Shown here: positions 1 to 11,961 of the stretch, piece by piece
Position numbering within the stretch: the stretch's first letter is position 1
Layout: each line of letters begins with the position of its first letter
From: Sphagnum compactum
Lineage: Eukaryota; Bryophyta; Sphagnopsida; Sphagnales
DNA length: 64,000 bases
Assembly: GCA_965153455.1 (NCBI GenBank)
Contig: OZ234501.1
Location: forward strand, 10,292,001-10,356,000
Reading direction: 5' to 3'
Translations under genes and position numbers: made by a program
The notes under the pieces: generated by a model
The model's database searches: none
What the model was told of the DNA's origin: nothing
Seen by the model: only the letters and a program-made list of their open reading frames with translations

Positions 1-384
1 CATCATTGCGACAAGGTTGCTGCCTTGCCTTGTCTTCACTACTTTGGAATATGTGATTGTGAGTGCTGTTACTATGCTGTCTTTTTACCATTTAGACCAT
101 CAAGAAAATGTTCCTTTTGTAAGGTTGTCATCTGCTCTTTAGATATCAATTGATGCCAAGTCAAGTTGACCAGCAGAATTATATGCAAATAGGGGGTGAC
201 AGTAGCATACCCAGGACTCTAAACTCCTTTTCTGTTTAGAATTCAATCTTGTTCCAGTGCTGTTCAATAGATTTTCAACAACAAGTCTCTGTGGGTAGAG
301 AGTTGCATGTCTGTGTTTTGCAACCTTCCCTGTTATTGGGCAGCCAATGGTTTCTGATATGCTGAAGAGATGACATGGCCACAG
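1..384 (+). other. Probable intron of the upstream gene
   Basis: No reading frame here matches the expected glycine-rich region that should precede the 385-478 exon. The stretch ends in a plausible acceptor (CCACAG) at 384, so it is most simply an intron that continues beyond the window edge. Confidence 0.5.
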
Positions 385-3300
385 GGGCGGAATAGGCAGT
401 AAGAGCGGGCTTGAGGGTGGAAATGGCACTATCACTGGCAAGCCATGTCCTCGAGGCCTTTATGGCCTTTTCTGTGAGGTATGCAAAATTGTAGAGGCTT
501 GGAGTACAGTGCAATTGTAATTGTAATCAAATAATTGCAAGTACACACTGTACACTTAGTACCCCTGTGTACTTGTTTCTGTGAGAGAGAAACCTCAGAA
601 TAATGATGCAAGAATAGTAGTGCTGTAAAAATGGCACCAGTATCATGTTCTTCAGTATCAGTCATTTGATGGTTGTTTCACTATTGTCACACTGCAACAG
701 GAGTGTGAGATTGGAACATATAAAGATGAGATTGGTTCAGCAAGAGAATTGTGCAAGCCTTGCCCTCCTGAGCAACTTCCACATCGGGCTCTGTACACCT
801 ATGTTCGAGGTTCCTAATCCCTCTCTTATTCTGTTTTGTGTCATTGCGAATGAGGTCTGGAACATTTGCATCCCCATTTCAGCATCTTACATTGCAATTA
901 TAGAGATTCTGCCAGGAGCAGACTGCTGATAGCTCTAAACTACTGTATAGTTGGTTGTGGTTTAGTTCAGGTTTATATGGATAAACCTCTGAAGTATGAT
1001 GATGTGGGCCTGCTACACAGGTGGTGTAAGGAAGCCAAAATGTCCATATCAGTGTACTTCAGAGAAGTACCGCATGCCTAATTGCTATACCATGCTAGAG
1101 GATTTGATATACACACTTGGAGGTCCTTGGTTGTTCACGCTCCTGCTATCCTGCATAATGGTCATTTTGGCTCTTGTTCTGAGTGTGGCCCGTGTCAAGC
1201 TCGTTGGTGATGATTTTACAACCCCTCCCCCTGCACCCCATGGAGCTCACATCGACCATTCCTTTCCTTTCCTTGAATCTTTGGAAGAGGTAATAAGGTC
1301 AATCGCAATCTTATTGAATTGTCTTGGAAACTGTTATCTTGTAAAAGCTTTATGTAAGATTGGGATTTTGATACTGGTCTACCTCAGAAGAACATGTGCA
1401 GAACAAAAAAAACATGATGGTCTTTTCAAGGAATCCAACTCTTTCCAAGCTTTTTTGGGTGCAGGTGCTTGAAACAACAAGAGTTGAGGAATCACAGACA
1501 CATATGCATCGCATGTATTTCATGGGGTGCAATTCATTTGGGGAGCCTTGGTACCTTCCTCACTCCCCTCCGGAACAAATCATTGATCATGTGTAAGTCT
1601 CCTCACACATGCTTCTTCCAATAACAGCAAAGCTTACTACTTTGAATTGCTTTTGTATAATGCACCCAGATATATGCAGCTCCACAGTAACACGTGGTTC
1701 AGAACAATCTCAATCAACTTCAGTTCTTACATCCACTGGATATGCAGGTCTCTAACCTTTCTATAGGGTGGTCAATGCTGGTTTAGAGCAGCAGCATATG
1801 TGGAACGTGGATCTATGTCACTGTTCCCAAATCTGTGGGCTATGTTTTGAACTGCATATTGTTGTCACTTCAGTGACCTTTTTTGTTTTTCTCATTGGTC
1901 CTCTTGCTCCTTGAGATAGGAAGATCATCCTTAGTTTCTTCTTTTGTTCATCTTCCTCTCCATGTCTAAGAATGCCCACTTTGGACTCCTGTGGAGAAGC
2001 TGGGTAACATGGTTTTACTTTCTTGTTGTCTTTCAAACCAGTGCTGAGGTGTGTTTGCTATTAAAAATGCAGGTATGAGGATGCATTCAATCGATTTGTG
2101 GAGGAGCTAAACACATTAGCAGCTTATCAGTGGTGGGAAGGTTCAGTGCATAGCATATTGACAGTGCTGGCGTACCCGTTGGCATGGTCATGGCAGGATT
2201 GGCGTCGACAAATTAAAATCCAACGGTTGCGTGAGTATGTATGCTCTGAGTATGACCATGCTTGTCTTCGTTCGTGCCGCTCTCGGGCTCTCTATGAGGG
2301 CCTTAAGTTGGCAGCTACCCCAGATCTCATGCTGGCATATATTGATGTGTTTCTGGGAGGGGACGAAAAACAACCAGATCTACCGCCCAAGTTGATGGAC
2401 AGGCTACCCATGTCCATTCTTTTTGGTGGCGATGGCAGCTACATGGCTCCTTACTGTCTCCATAGTGATAACCTTCTTACGACCCTTCTAAGCCAGGTTT
2501 GTTTGTCATCCATCTTACATTCCCCTTCAATGATGACAGAATAGAAGCACTTGGATGCAGATTTGTGACTCCTTCTGAGTCTGCCAATCTTCAGTGGGAC
2601 TGCAGGTTCAGTGTGAAAGCAAATTAACTACATATTCTGCCCAATTTTTTCATGTTTTGATCATTGCCTTGACTTTCTGGTTTCTGCCTGCCTGTAGAAA
2701 AATAAACATTTCCTGAAGTGATGACTATTGCCGATATTGATGTGGTGTGCAGGCAATGCCAGCAACAATGTGGTATAGAATGGTGGCAGGATTGAATGCA
2801 CAGTTGCGGACAGTGAGGCAGGGTTGGTTGAGATGCAGCTTGTTACCTGTCATCAACTGGCTAAATACGCATGCAAATCCTTGGCTTGCTGCTCAAGGTT
2901 TGCATGTGGATTTAGCCTGGTTTCAAGCCACCACTTCTGGCTATTACCAACTGGGCTTAGTTCTAAATGCCAGGGATGAGGTGCCTTACTCTTTGTACCA
3001 TTCTGATTTGATGAGCCTTGCCCGGTCTTCTGGAAGGTGAGTTTTCTGTAGCTATTGAAGTTTGTGTTGCTATGATGCTATGATGAGTTCTCTATGTTTG
3101 GATTTTGGCAAGAAAATGATTTCCTGTGTTGATGGAACCACCACAGTGCTCGCTATGGACTGATAGACCCAGATGGCGTTTTTCCTCGACCTGAGCAACC
3201 GTGGCATCTTAGCCCAAGCTACTCAATGTTAGGAACTTCTAGGCGGTCAATTGGAGGAGCTATTATTGACACTGTAACCTTGAAATCCTTGGAGGATCAC

Positions 3301-4826
3301 CATCATTACACCTTGCCACTGACCTTTCTCTTGAGAAATACACGGCCAGTTGGTCATCAAGTGAGTAATTTCCTGCACAGAAACAATTTTGATTGCAGTG
3401 AGAGGTTATATGAGAATGTTCACCAGATTCTTGTGATCGGGATTCTATGAGAACAATGACCAACTGCTCTACATAGTAGACTTGTTCCACATGCGAGCAA
3501 AAGATTCTCAGTTTAACTGTACCAGTTAGAATGAACTCAGAGAACTGATGAACTCAGAACCACTTTTTTCTTTTTTCTGTTGATGTCAATCAGTGTACAA
3601 TATTCTTCCTATCTAAAAAAAGTTGTTTTTTGTTCATGTGCTGTTATGGCATTTTTGCAGGCGTCTGTAGGACTAGTGATTTCATTATTGCTGTTGGTGG
3701 ATTTGAGTTTAACTCTATTGACACTGCTACAATATTACTCCATATCGACGGGCGCCATTCTCATAGTGGTTCTAGTGCTGCCATTGATATCCCTATTACC
3801 AAGTGCGGCAGGCCTCAACGCTCTGTTCAGCCATGGTCCCCGCCGCTCTGCCAGCCTTGCTCGTGTTTATGCCCTCTGGAACACCACTGCAATTGTGAAT
3901 ATGGTATGCACTCAAAAAGACTCTAAAAGGAAGACACTTTGTTCCTTGCAAGCGGTTTTTGCTGTGCAGGAAAGTTGATATTAGGGTCTTGTGAGGTTCT
4001 TTCTAAAGGTTTCTCTGATTGTCTCATTGACTACAAGTGAAATCCTTTGACCCGCAAGTGAAATGTTTTGAGTCAGTTGTGGTGGTTTGGATTGCTGCAG
4101 TTGGTGGCAGTGGTGTTAGGACTCTTCTATTATGAACTGGTGCTTGGACCTGCAAACGATCCTCTCCATCACTACGGCGTTAGTTCATACAAGTATTTTC
4201 TGTCCACCTTTTTTTTTATCTCATGCTTTGCTTATGGAACTGCAACTTTGTGTAGAACAACATGAAAGTGCAGAAGGAACTTGTATCACTAGTAGTGTAC
4301 AGCAGCAAGAGAGAAGAATTGAGATTGGTCCAGTCCCATGAAAGTCATTGAAAAGGAAATAGCTCACTACAGATTACACAATCCTCAATCAGAAACTGCA
4401 TATAACCAGATTACACTGTGCATTTGCTTTATATATAGCGCAAAACTGCCACTGTATACTAGCTCTTTTTGAACAGGAAAGAGATTCATTCAGTCACCAT
4501 TCATATGAATGTAGAGTTTGTGAATTTTAAGAAATTTTGACCATATTTAGATAATCAGGAGTTTTTTAGAGCGATGAAGCAAGAAGTGATGAAGCATGAG
4601 TGAGATGTAATTTACATGTTTAATAGACGTGTGTCCCTCTCTCTGAACTCAAGAAAAACATGTTCATGTGTTTGGCAGGGAGGATGATAGCTGGTGGCTC
4701 TTCCCAGGACTACTGTTGCTGGTCAAGTGTGTGCAAGCAAGGATGATTGATAATCATATTGCCAATCTTGAAATTCAAGACACCACGCTTTACTCAACAG
4801 ACCCCACTATCTTCTGGGAGTCATAA
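385..4826 (+). CDS. Large plant membrane glycoprotein, At5g11700/At4g32920-like (3' part)
   Basis: This is the C-terminal half (about 665 residues) of a plant-specific family of roughly 1,400 residues, often annotated as glycine-rich or ephrin-receptor-like; its function is not established. Exons joined by frame: 385-478, 701-809, 1021-1289, 1465-1592, 2073-2496, 2753-3036, 3147-3360, 3661-3903, 4101-4192 and 4679-4826 with stop TAA. The order is a Gly-rich stretch, a Cys-rich module (GKPCPRGLYGLFCE, then LCKPCPPEQLPHRALY and CPYQCTSEKYRMPNC), a membrane helix near GGPWLFTLLLSCIMVILAL, a cytosolic block with YEDAFNRFVEELN, WWEGSVHSILTVLAYP, FGGDGSYMAPY and WYRMVAGLNAQLRTVR, then several hydrophobic helices (exon 3661-3903), ending IANLEIQDTTLYSTDPTIFWES. 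Family knowledge supports the order. The first exon's acceptor at 384 is the least certain boundary, and the donor at 4193 was chosen because it alone keeps frame into the last exon. The 5' half lies outside the window. Confidence 0.88.
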
Positions 4827-6965
4827 AAAGAAACCCGCAGGAAACAGAAAACCCTTATGCCGAGCAATTAGTTTTTCAGCTTTCAAAATCTAGTTGCAGG
4901 TCTGGTAGAGAAGGGGGGGGGGAGGTGTTAGAAGAGGATGAAATGGTTTGATTTTTACTTACACAGGAGATTTCAAGTGCGACTAGAAATCTTTGAGAGT
5001 AGGCTCCAGGTTGATTAGAAAAGGACATTCTCTTTGGTTCTCAAAAGGCTCCTGATTTGGAAGAGTACCTAAAACACAAGCCAGGGGGCAAAGAAAAGAT
5101 GCCACACCTCTTTGGTTGATGGTGTCATTGGATTGCAGGAAGATGTTGTAACAGTGTATGGCAAAGAGTACATAATGTCCACAGAGAGCTTGTCATCTAT
5201 CGCTGACAACCAGAGTGCAGTTATCCGCAGCTATCTGTTGCAAATCAAGCGTCGATTGGCAATGAATGTGTTGCTGAACATCTCAGCTATAACTATGCAC
5301 TCATCTAACATGGACTTCTCTTGCAGAGACAACCCTGGGAAAGTAATGGATTTGCATACAACAGGCAGAAAGATGAAGTGACTAGTATTTGCCATTATGG
5401 GGCTTGGGCTAAGAACCATCCTTAACTTTTCCAAAGGTAGCAATTGAATGCATGATTATCAATTGATACAAGCTCATTCACATGATGCTCTCAGATCATT
5501 TCAGGTACATGTGGAGAAAACATCTTTATCCCTTGGAAATCTTGCTTGGGGATTCTAGTGATGATGATCCAGTAACCTAAAAGAGTTTCATGTGCTGATG
5601 ATGATGATATTAATTCCAACATCATATCAAAATTTAGAACTCTTAAAACCACTTAAGAAAAAAAGAAGCCCACCTTGTCTTGTCCTTCAGCAATTGGATC
5701 TACTGCTTCTATTGAATGCAGCCCATAACCAAATATGTAGTTTCCTTATCATGTCTTCATGGCCTGCTTTCACAACCCTGCTTCCAAAGATGTAGAACCT
5801 TATTCAGATTGCAATGTTAGAGTGATAAAAAATTGTCTAACATATGAATCATAAATCAACCAATTCTATTCTCCTTGTTGCATGTGAAGAAAGAAAGAAA
5901 GAAGAAGATACGACATGAATCAACAAGCCTCACAAAACAAATATGCATCATCATCCACATCTTTTACAATGGAAGTATATCCTTACGAAAAATCATTAAG
6001 AGTTGAAAGAGCAGACCTCCATGTGTGAACAGCTCTGAATCCTCCTCATCATTGACATATTGTAGAGCAATTATCCATGACTCCTGCTCCATGCTTACCC
6101 TTTAGATCCCTCCGCACCAGTATCATGCAGTAGCTGACCCACATACATGTCTGAATAACCACAATTGTCACACAAAATCAAAAGTGTTGATTACACATCT
6201 CCTGAGGACAAGTTGAGTTCATACAATTCATGGGTTTCCTGATAAAAATCACCCATCTATCTATTCTGTAGGCATGGCAAGTACACCACTAATTTTAAAC
6301 AAGGAGCAATTGCACTCTGTCATCCAGGGAAAAGTTTAAAATCCTATCAGATTCCAGAGCCCTGTTCAGATCTAGATCTTGCCTTTAAATATTGCTCCAC
6401 TGTAACCAATTGGTGGCTGCTGTTTAGCTCCAGAATCATTCAGGCATTTGACAATTTCATCTGGTTTGGATATATGTGTCTTCTGAGATTCCCAGTTGTT
6501 TTGTCACTGTTTTTTAGGAGGTTATTATGTGTGAGAGTTATAAATCACCTTGTTTGGTTTATGCTTAAATCTTAAATCAATATGCATGCATTATACTCTA
6601 TTCTGGGACATGGTTCCAACCCAAATCTTTAGAGAGCACAGAGTGACATGAGGAACCAACAAAGCATGTGTCAACTGACACAGATTAAACTGTACAGGAA
6701 AACTCACAGGTATGTTCAAAACCCCTATAGCATAGTATACCTCTCCCAGAGAAGCACTCCTTGCAGATAAATTAAAGTCTACATACAAATACTTTCCATT
6801 GAGAAAAATATCAGCAACCACTGATCCACATTATCTCACCAAAAAAATCTATGATACTGTGCAGAAAAGATATATTTTGGTGTATATGAACATATCTGAA
6901 TTCAGGATAGGGTTCATGTGTATCACTCACCTCCTCTCTTTTAAGCTTTGCCCTTGAAAGGATTT
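4827..6965. other. Intergenic region between two convergent genes
   Basis: It holds the 3' flanks of the membrane glycoprotein gene (+) and the SOUL gene (-). A run of G at 4913-4922 and a short GAAA microsatellite near 5888-5904 are visible. Apart from one unremarkable 89-codon frame (listed separately) I see no conserved coding or RNA structure. Confidence 0.6.
5112..5381 (+). CDS. Unrecognised 89-codon open frame
   Basis: An ATG-started frame of 89 codons lies about 290 bases after the stop of the preceding gene. The protein is not recognised, has no signal peptide or membrane helix, and no obvious splice partners. Two short runs (SIADNQSAVIRSYLLQIKRR and following) look protein-like in composition, so it may be a chance frame in a 3' flank or a relic exon. 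It is listed only because it is the longest frame in this gap. Confidence 0.12.
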   Translation: MVDGVIGLQEDVVTVYGKEYIMSTESLSSIADNQSAVIRSYLLQIKRRLAMNVLLNISAITMHSSNMDFSCRDNPGKVMDLHTTGRKMK

Positions 6966-9581
6966 TCAAGACACAATCTTTACATGAACCTCTTGCTTTC
7001 TGTTCCTGATTTCAAATGGACTGCTGTACCCAGCAAATACTGCAGATGACTCATCATATTTTAGACCATCCTTGTCCAAATACTTCTTCAACTGTGAAAA
7101 TTTAGCGTCATAGTCAAAGTCACCAGGGAATCCACCAAAAGGATCAATAACAGCCATGACAGCTTCTTTGTGCACAGTGAACTTGATCTTAGGATCTCTA
7201 GGTGTGGGCAGATCATTTACAGACTTGAACCTGCATGAACCCAAAGTGGATGGAGAAACATTTTTATAAGAGTGTACCATAAAAATGGCCTCCCACAAAT
7301 GGCAGATTTCAAATGAAACAATCATCTAGGGTTTAGGGTTTGAAGGACTGTACAAACTTAGTCCTTAGTCCTTAAGGGTGAAGGACTTATACAGTCCAAC
7401 CTGTACATCCACTCTGGCAACTTATACAGGTTGGACTGTACAACCTTAAGGACTATACAAGTTTTCAGGACTGTATAAGTTGCCAGAGTGGATGAAGGAG
7501 AGAGTATATGCACAACATGGCTGGAGGAGTATACCTGCTGGGCACAAAGAAACCAGTTTTATAACCAGCCTCACTCAGGACTGGTGTGATGTGGACCGGG
7601 CCAGTCATCTCAATCTCCATGTTCTTTGAGTTTCCACCCGAAATGAAGAGGAAACAGCGGACAAACCCGATAGAAGTTGCTAAGTTGTAAGTTGAATTCT
7701 CTACGAGTGTCTCCACCCATATCTGCAAACCCCAAAGAAGAGAAACACTTTCCTCAGTCAATTGCCATGAAATCGAAACATATGCATCCAGGAGAAAAGG
7801 CATGCCCTTTGAAGTCAAAAGCTTGAAGCCAAAGTCCTGAACAGTCCTGGATCCCTCTTGTTTCCTTCATGTTTGAAACTAATCTTGATCTGTGGAGTAA
7901 ATGTTTTCTCTTTCAGAAAGCAAAGAGAAGTGTGACAAGCCATGGAAATTCCCCTGAGTTTTACTTATCTATTTGATTGCACAGAATCTCCCACAACAAC
8001 ACTTTGAAGGTACCCATTGTGTCAGATCCAGCAAAAGTGAAACTACCATGTCATAATGAATAGCCACAACTAGCTGCCACACTCTCACTCTCAATTCCCA
8101 ATGGTGGTTATAGATAAAGTCATAATAGTCTAGCCATCAGGCAGCAGTATTGTACGAAAATCTGCATCATGAGTTTTTGTCTCATTTATGGAAGTGCCAG
8201 AAGGATTCAGTCATGATGCTGGCAAGCACTCATGAGACGTAGCTAACCAAAAACGTGAACAATATCCTAATTCAAGCTGCAACAAGCTTGTGAGGTAAGC
8301 TTCACATCATCTTAGATTGCCCCCTGTACAAGCAAGTATGTAATCTAAGCCAACAGGATCCAGAGGCCTTTACCCTGAGTATAACTGTAGACAAAATTTA
8401 CATAGTTGCATTGCCTTTCATACTGACATTTTGCATGGATCGCATTAGGGCAGCTTCACTTCATTTTAGATTGCCCCTGTGACAAGCAAGCATGTCATCT
8501 AAGCTGAAGGCATCCAGAGGCCCTTCCCCTGAGTATGACTGTAGACACAACATACATAGTCACATCGCCTTTGATGCTTTTCATACTGACATTTTTCATG
8601 GATCACATTAGGGCAGCTTCACATCATTTTAGATTGCCTCTATGACAAGCAATCTTGTCATCTAAACCAAGGGCATCAACAGGCCTCCCCAAGTAGTACC
8701 CTACAGAAGTCGTATAGCTGCATAGTCTTTGATGCCTTTCATACTGACGTTTTCCATGGATTGCATTAGGGCAGCTTCACTTCATTTTAGATTGCCCCTG
8801 TGACATAGCATGTCATCTAAGCCAAAGGCATCCTTTCACTTCAGTATTACCGTAGACACAACTTACATAGTTGCAGCACCTTTGATGCTTTCATACTGAC
8901 ATTTTTCATGGATCGCATTAGAGCTACTGCAAGGGCTACAAAGAGTGTTAACTAACGGACATAAACATAATTTCACGAACTTCACAATGACAAAACGATC
9001 GACGTTCCCAAGAAATTTTTATTAAACTACTCTAGATAGATCACTTTAACAACAGGCTTTTCTTGATCAGCTGGACATCTCAATTTCACTGCAGCTCCAG
9101 ATTTCAGCTTTCTTAACACCAGATGGCAAACAAACGCCTTGAAACAACAACCGCAAACAGTTTTGAAACAAATTGCTAACCACAAGAAGAAGCAACATAC
9201 AAAGCACCCACAGAAAGTACACAGACAAAAAAACGGTGTCGCGGAAAAAGAAAAAGCACGTCTACGAAGATACATCAAGCTCACCTGTCCATCAGGGTAC
9301 TTCCGAAGCTCGTACCCGTTCCCCTTCCCGACGACATCACAAGCAGGCGTTTCGATAGAGATTTGCGGTCCACAGGAATCGTCACTGCTCTTTCTCGATT
9401 CGAAAGCCCGATCACGAATTCTAGTCTCTCCTCCTACTGTTCCTGTTGATGATGAAGCAGAGGCGACCAAGCGCAGCAACGATTCATCATCTCTTCCCTG
9501 CACTTCCAGCGAAATTGCTGCTACAAACAGCGCCACAAACACAAACGCCGATGCTCTAAACATATCGAAGATCATCGCCAT
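6966..9581 (-). CDS. SOUL heme-binding family protein, secreted or ER-targeted
   Basis: Three exons on the minus strand: 9581-9285, 7722-7535 and 7230-6966, giving 249 residues. Phases agree (99 codons; 62 codons plus AG; G plus 87 codons and stop). Residues 1 to about 29 (MAMIFDMFRASAFVFVALFV...) form a signal peptide, which is why the ATG at 9581 is preferred over frame extension upstream. The SOUL domain follows: ETPACDVVGKGNGYELRKYP, then QIWVETLVENSTYN, IEMTGPVHITP, KTGFFVPSRF, IKFTVHKEAVMAVIDPFGGF and a C-terminal KYDESSAVFAGYSSPFEIRN. SOUL/HBP proteins bind tetrapyrroles or act at membranes in other species; the exact ligand here is unknown. The 1,562-base first intron contains a tandem array and the second a strong hairpin. 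Domain identity is firm; ligand and location are inferred. Confidence 0.85.
7231..7534. repeat. Overlapping inverted repeats in SOUL intron 2
   Basis: Two nested stems share sequence. TACAGTCCAACCTGTA at 7390-7405 pairs with its reverse complement at 7425-7440. The 23 bases at 7406-7428 pair without mismatch with 7472-7494. The two stems cannot form together because they overlap at 7425-7428. A telomere-type pair, AGGGTTTAGGGTTT, lies just before at 7328-7341. Confidence 0.85.
8301..8930. repeat. Tandem array of about four 158-bp units in SOUL intron 1
   Basis: The words TTCAC(A/T)TCAT, TTTAGATTGCC, ACAAGCA, GTCATCTAA, CATACTGACATTTT and CATGGATCGCATTAG recur in the same order. Unit starts are at about 8301, 8455, 8618 and 8776, so periods are 154, 163 and 158 bases. 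Copies differ by scattered substitutions and small indels, so the array is old rather than recent. Confidence 0.9.
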
Positions 9582-9847
9582 TTGTTTTGTTCCCCGCGAC
9601 AAACAAGAACTGCAGCAGTGGTAACCGAAAGCCCTGCAATGTGCACGCGAGAGCACTGCGCCATCGCGCGCGCTGCCGCACAGACGCAGTGAAGCTCTTG
9701 ACGACCGGTGGTAGCCGGTTTCGGGACCGGGCATAAGCGGTAGTGGATAGCAGGAATTATGCGAAAATTCGCCCCCAACTGCCCTGACTACCGACACGTA
9801 CCAGTCGGAAGTTTGCTAATGTGAGAACAATCGATTTATCCTCACAA

Positions 9848-10118
9848 ACCGGTTATCAAAATTTATTTTATTTTTCCCAAAAATCACCCAAAGGTTTGGA
9901 CTCAAAATCATTTACATTATTTGTAATGTAACAACTTAAAAAAATGGTTATCAAATTTTATTACATTTTTCAAAAATCATCCAAAGGTTTGGACTCAAAA
10001 TCAATTATTTATATTGTAATAACTTCAAAAATCGGTTATTAAATTTTATTTTATTTTATTTTTCAAAAATCATCCAAAGGTTTGGACTCAAAATCAAATA
10101 TTTGTATTGTAAGAACTT
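9848..10118. repeat. Three tandem units of about 93 bp upstream of the SOUL gene
   Basis: The word CCAAAGGTTTGGACTCAAAA occurs at 9888, 9981 and 10074, exactly 93 bases apart, each preceded by GGTTAT(C/T)AAA and an AT-rich run. The array starts about 270 bases upstream of the SOUL start codon. Confidence 0.88.
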
Positions 10119-10394
10119 AACACTTAATCATTGAATCACATGTTTTACATGTAACAAAATAGATTTGTGACTTTTTAATTTGAAGGTTACACATATCAAA
10201 ACAAGAGATGGGTAACAAATCGTTGCATACGTATATGGCCACATGGTTTGTTGGTTTAGGGTGTCTAAAATTTGGGATGTTTTGAATTCAATCATTCAAT
10301 CGAAGTTCAAGCATTCAATTAAATGGTTCAACCATCTAAACTCTTCAATGAGGATTGAATGATTGAACCTTGATGGTTAAACGGTTGTTCAAGT

Positions 10395-11070
10395 TGAGAA
10401 TCGTTTTTAAACAAATAGTTATAGATTTGGAATGGACAATTTTTATCGACACATTGTGTGGCACTTGTTGTCATAAGCCCCTTGCCAAAGTTAGATATGT
10501 TGGAGACAACGTAAAAAGGAATGAGTTTTAGGATACTTGTGACAACTTTGTGCATATGGTGAAACCTATTTTAATGGCATTGAGACCATTCAATGGCAAA
10601 CAACTTAGCATGAAAATGTACGGCTTGTTATGAAAACATTAGAATGACATGTTTTAATATTACAAGATCAGTTGTTCTCATTATCATCAAACCTTGCAGA
10701 TGTAATGAAAGATCAATTTTATCATCATTGGAAGATGTTGACAATTAATTTACATTATGGAAGGTCCCTTTTCAATCCATACTTATGAGATGAACTTTTT
10801 TTTCATGATGACTCAAATGTGAAGGAAACATTAAATTGCATGTTACGAAAGAACACTAATAATTTGATAAACTATACCCAAGCTTTAAAGGACTTTGTTA
10901 AATTTGTTGAAAATCAAGAGCCTTTTTTCTAACCCCAATGCATGTGATAGGTGCAAATTCCTACTCATTTGTCCATGGCAAAATGTACAATCAATTGATA
11001 GTAGAATGGCAAAAACATTAGTGTACATTTATACTAATAATAAGCTCCTTCAAACATGACTTGACGCCAA
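10395..11070 (+). pseudogene. Decayed hAT-type transposase
   Basis: Read across frames on the plus strand, the stretch gives blocks resembling hAT (DUF659/dimerisation) transposases: DTLCGTCCHKPLAKVRYVGD, then CDNFVHMVKPILMALRPFNG, KDQFYHHWKMLTINLHYG, YTQALKDFVKFVENQEPFF and, near 11004-11055, SRMAKTLVYIYTNNKLLQ, which fits the C-terminal NRL..R...LVYVH.NLRLL motif. Stops and frame changes are frequent, so it is non-functional. I did not find convincing terminal inverted repeats. Family assignment rests on remembered motif order. Confidence 0.6.
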
Positions 11071-11460
11071 CCCTAAGACGTGGTAAAAAAAAGAATATGT
11101 TGTTTGAAAATTTTATGTCCAATGTCAACTTAAGTTTAGGAGAAGGTGACATATCAAAAGATGACCCCCTTTGAATTTTCAACTAATGATCCATTAGAAA
11201 ACCTTTCGTTTTCAAGATTGTTGATTAATGTTAGCATTGGGAACGACTAACATTTGATAATGGAGATACAAACACCATTGTGCCACCCAACAATGCATCG
11301 TAATAGATGGACCTCTTACTAGTTGACTGTTTGATTTTCCCTTCATTAGATACATCTGTTGAACACGAAATGGAAACCCCTATGCATCCCCCATGGATGT
11401 GCATGTCACAAATGCCAACACGATGGAGTTTATTCATAATTTGTAATGAATTTGTACCTA

Positions 11461-11795
11461 GCTTTTAGTTTAGTTTTAGTTCATTTTTAATTCATTTTCA
11501 GTTCACTTCTAATTCACTTCTAATTCACTCTTAATCAAGTTCAAGTTACACGTGTCCCATGTGCATTCATGTGTAAACTATGAATGGATTAAAATTCAAC
11601 TGAGAATGAATTTAAACTTAATTAAAAATGAATTAAGAGTTAACTAAAGGTGAACTATGAATGAACTAAGAATTAACTAAAAATAAATTAAAACTTAATT
11701 AAAAATGAACTCAAAATGAACTTAAACTTAACTCAAAATGAATTTAAATTTAACTAAAAGCTAATTAAAAATGAACTGAAATTAAATTAGAAATT
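11461..11795. repeat. Short-motif array in inverted orientation
   Basis: From about 11461 to 11537 the plus strand repeats variants of TTCA(T/C)TTTTAAT; from about 11597 to 11795 it repeats the complementary variants (A)TTAAAAATGAA(C/T). Period is about 10-12 bases. The two blocks face each other across about 60 bases, so they can fold back imperfectly. Confidence 0.7.
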
Positions 11796-11961
11796 ATGTA
11801 TATGTTTCATTACAAGTCATGAATGAACATTCAAAAGAATGAACCTCATAACATTTGCTCATGACTATCATGGTGCTTGCGGGTGCTAGGTTTGCAAAAT
11901 TTAAACTTGTTGAATTGCCATACTACCACATATTATAGTCATCAAGACAGACAAAACATGA

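Noticed and set aside
9139-9624. Open frame of 161 codons on the plus strand
   Set aside because: It is antisense to exon 1 of the SOUL gene and part of its intron; the minus strand has a signal peptide and a recognised domain.
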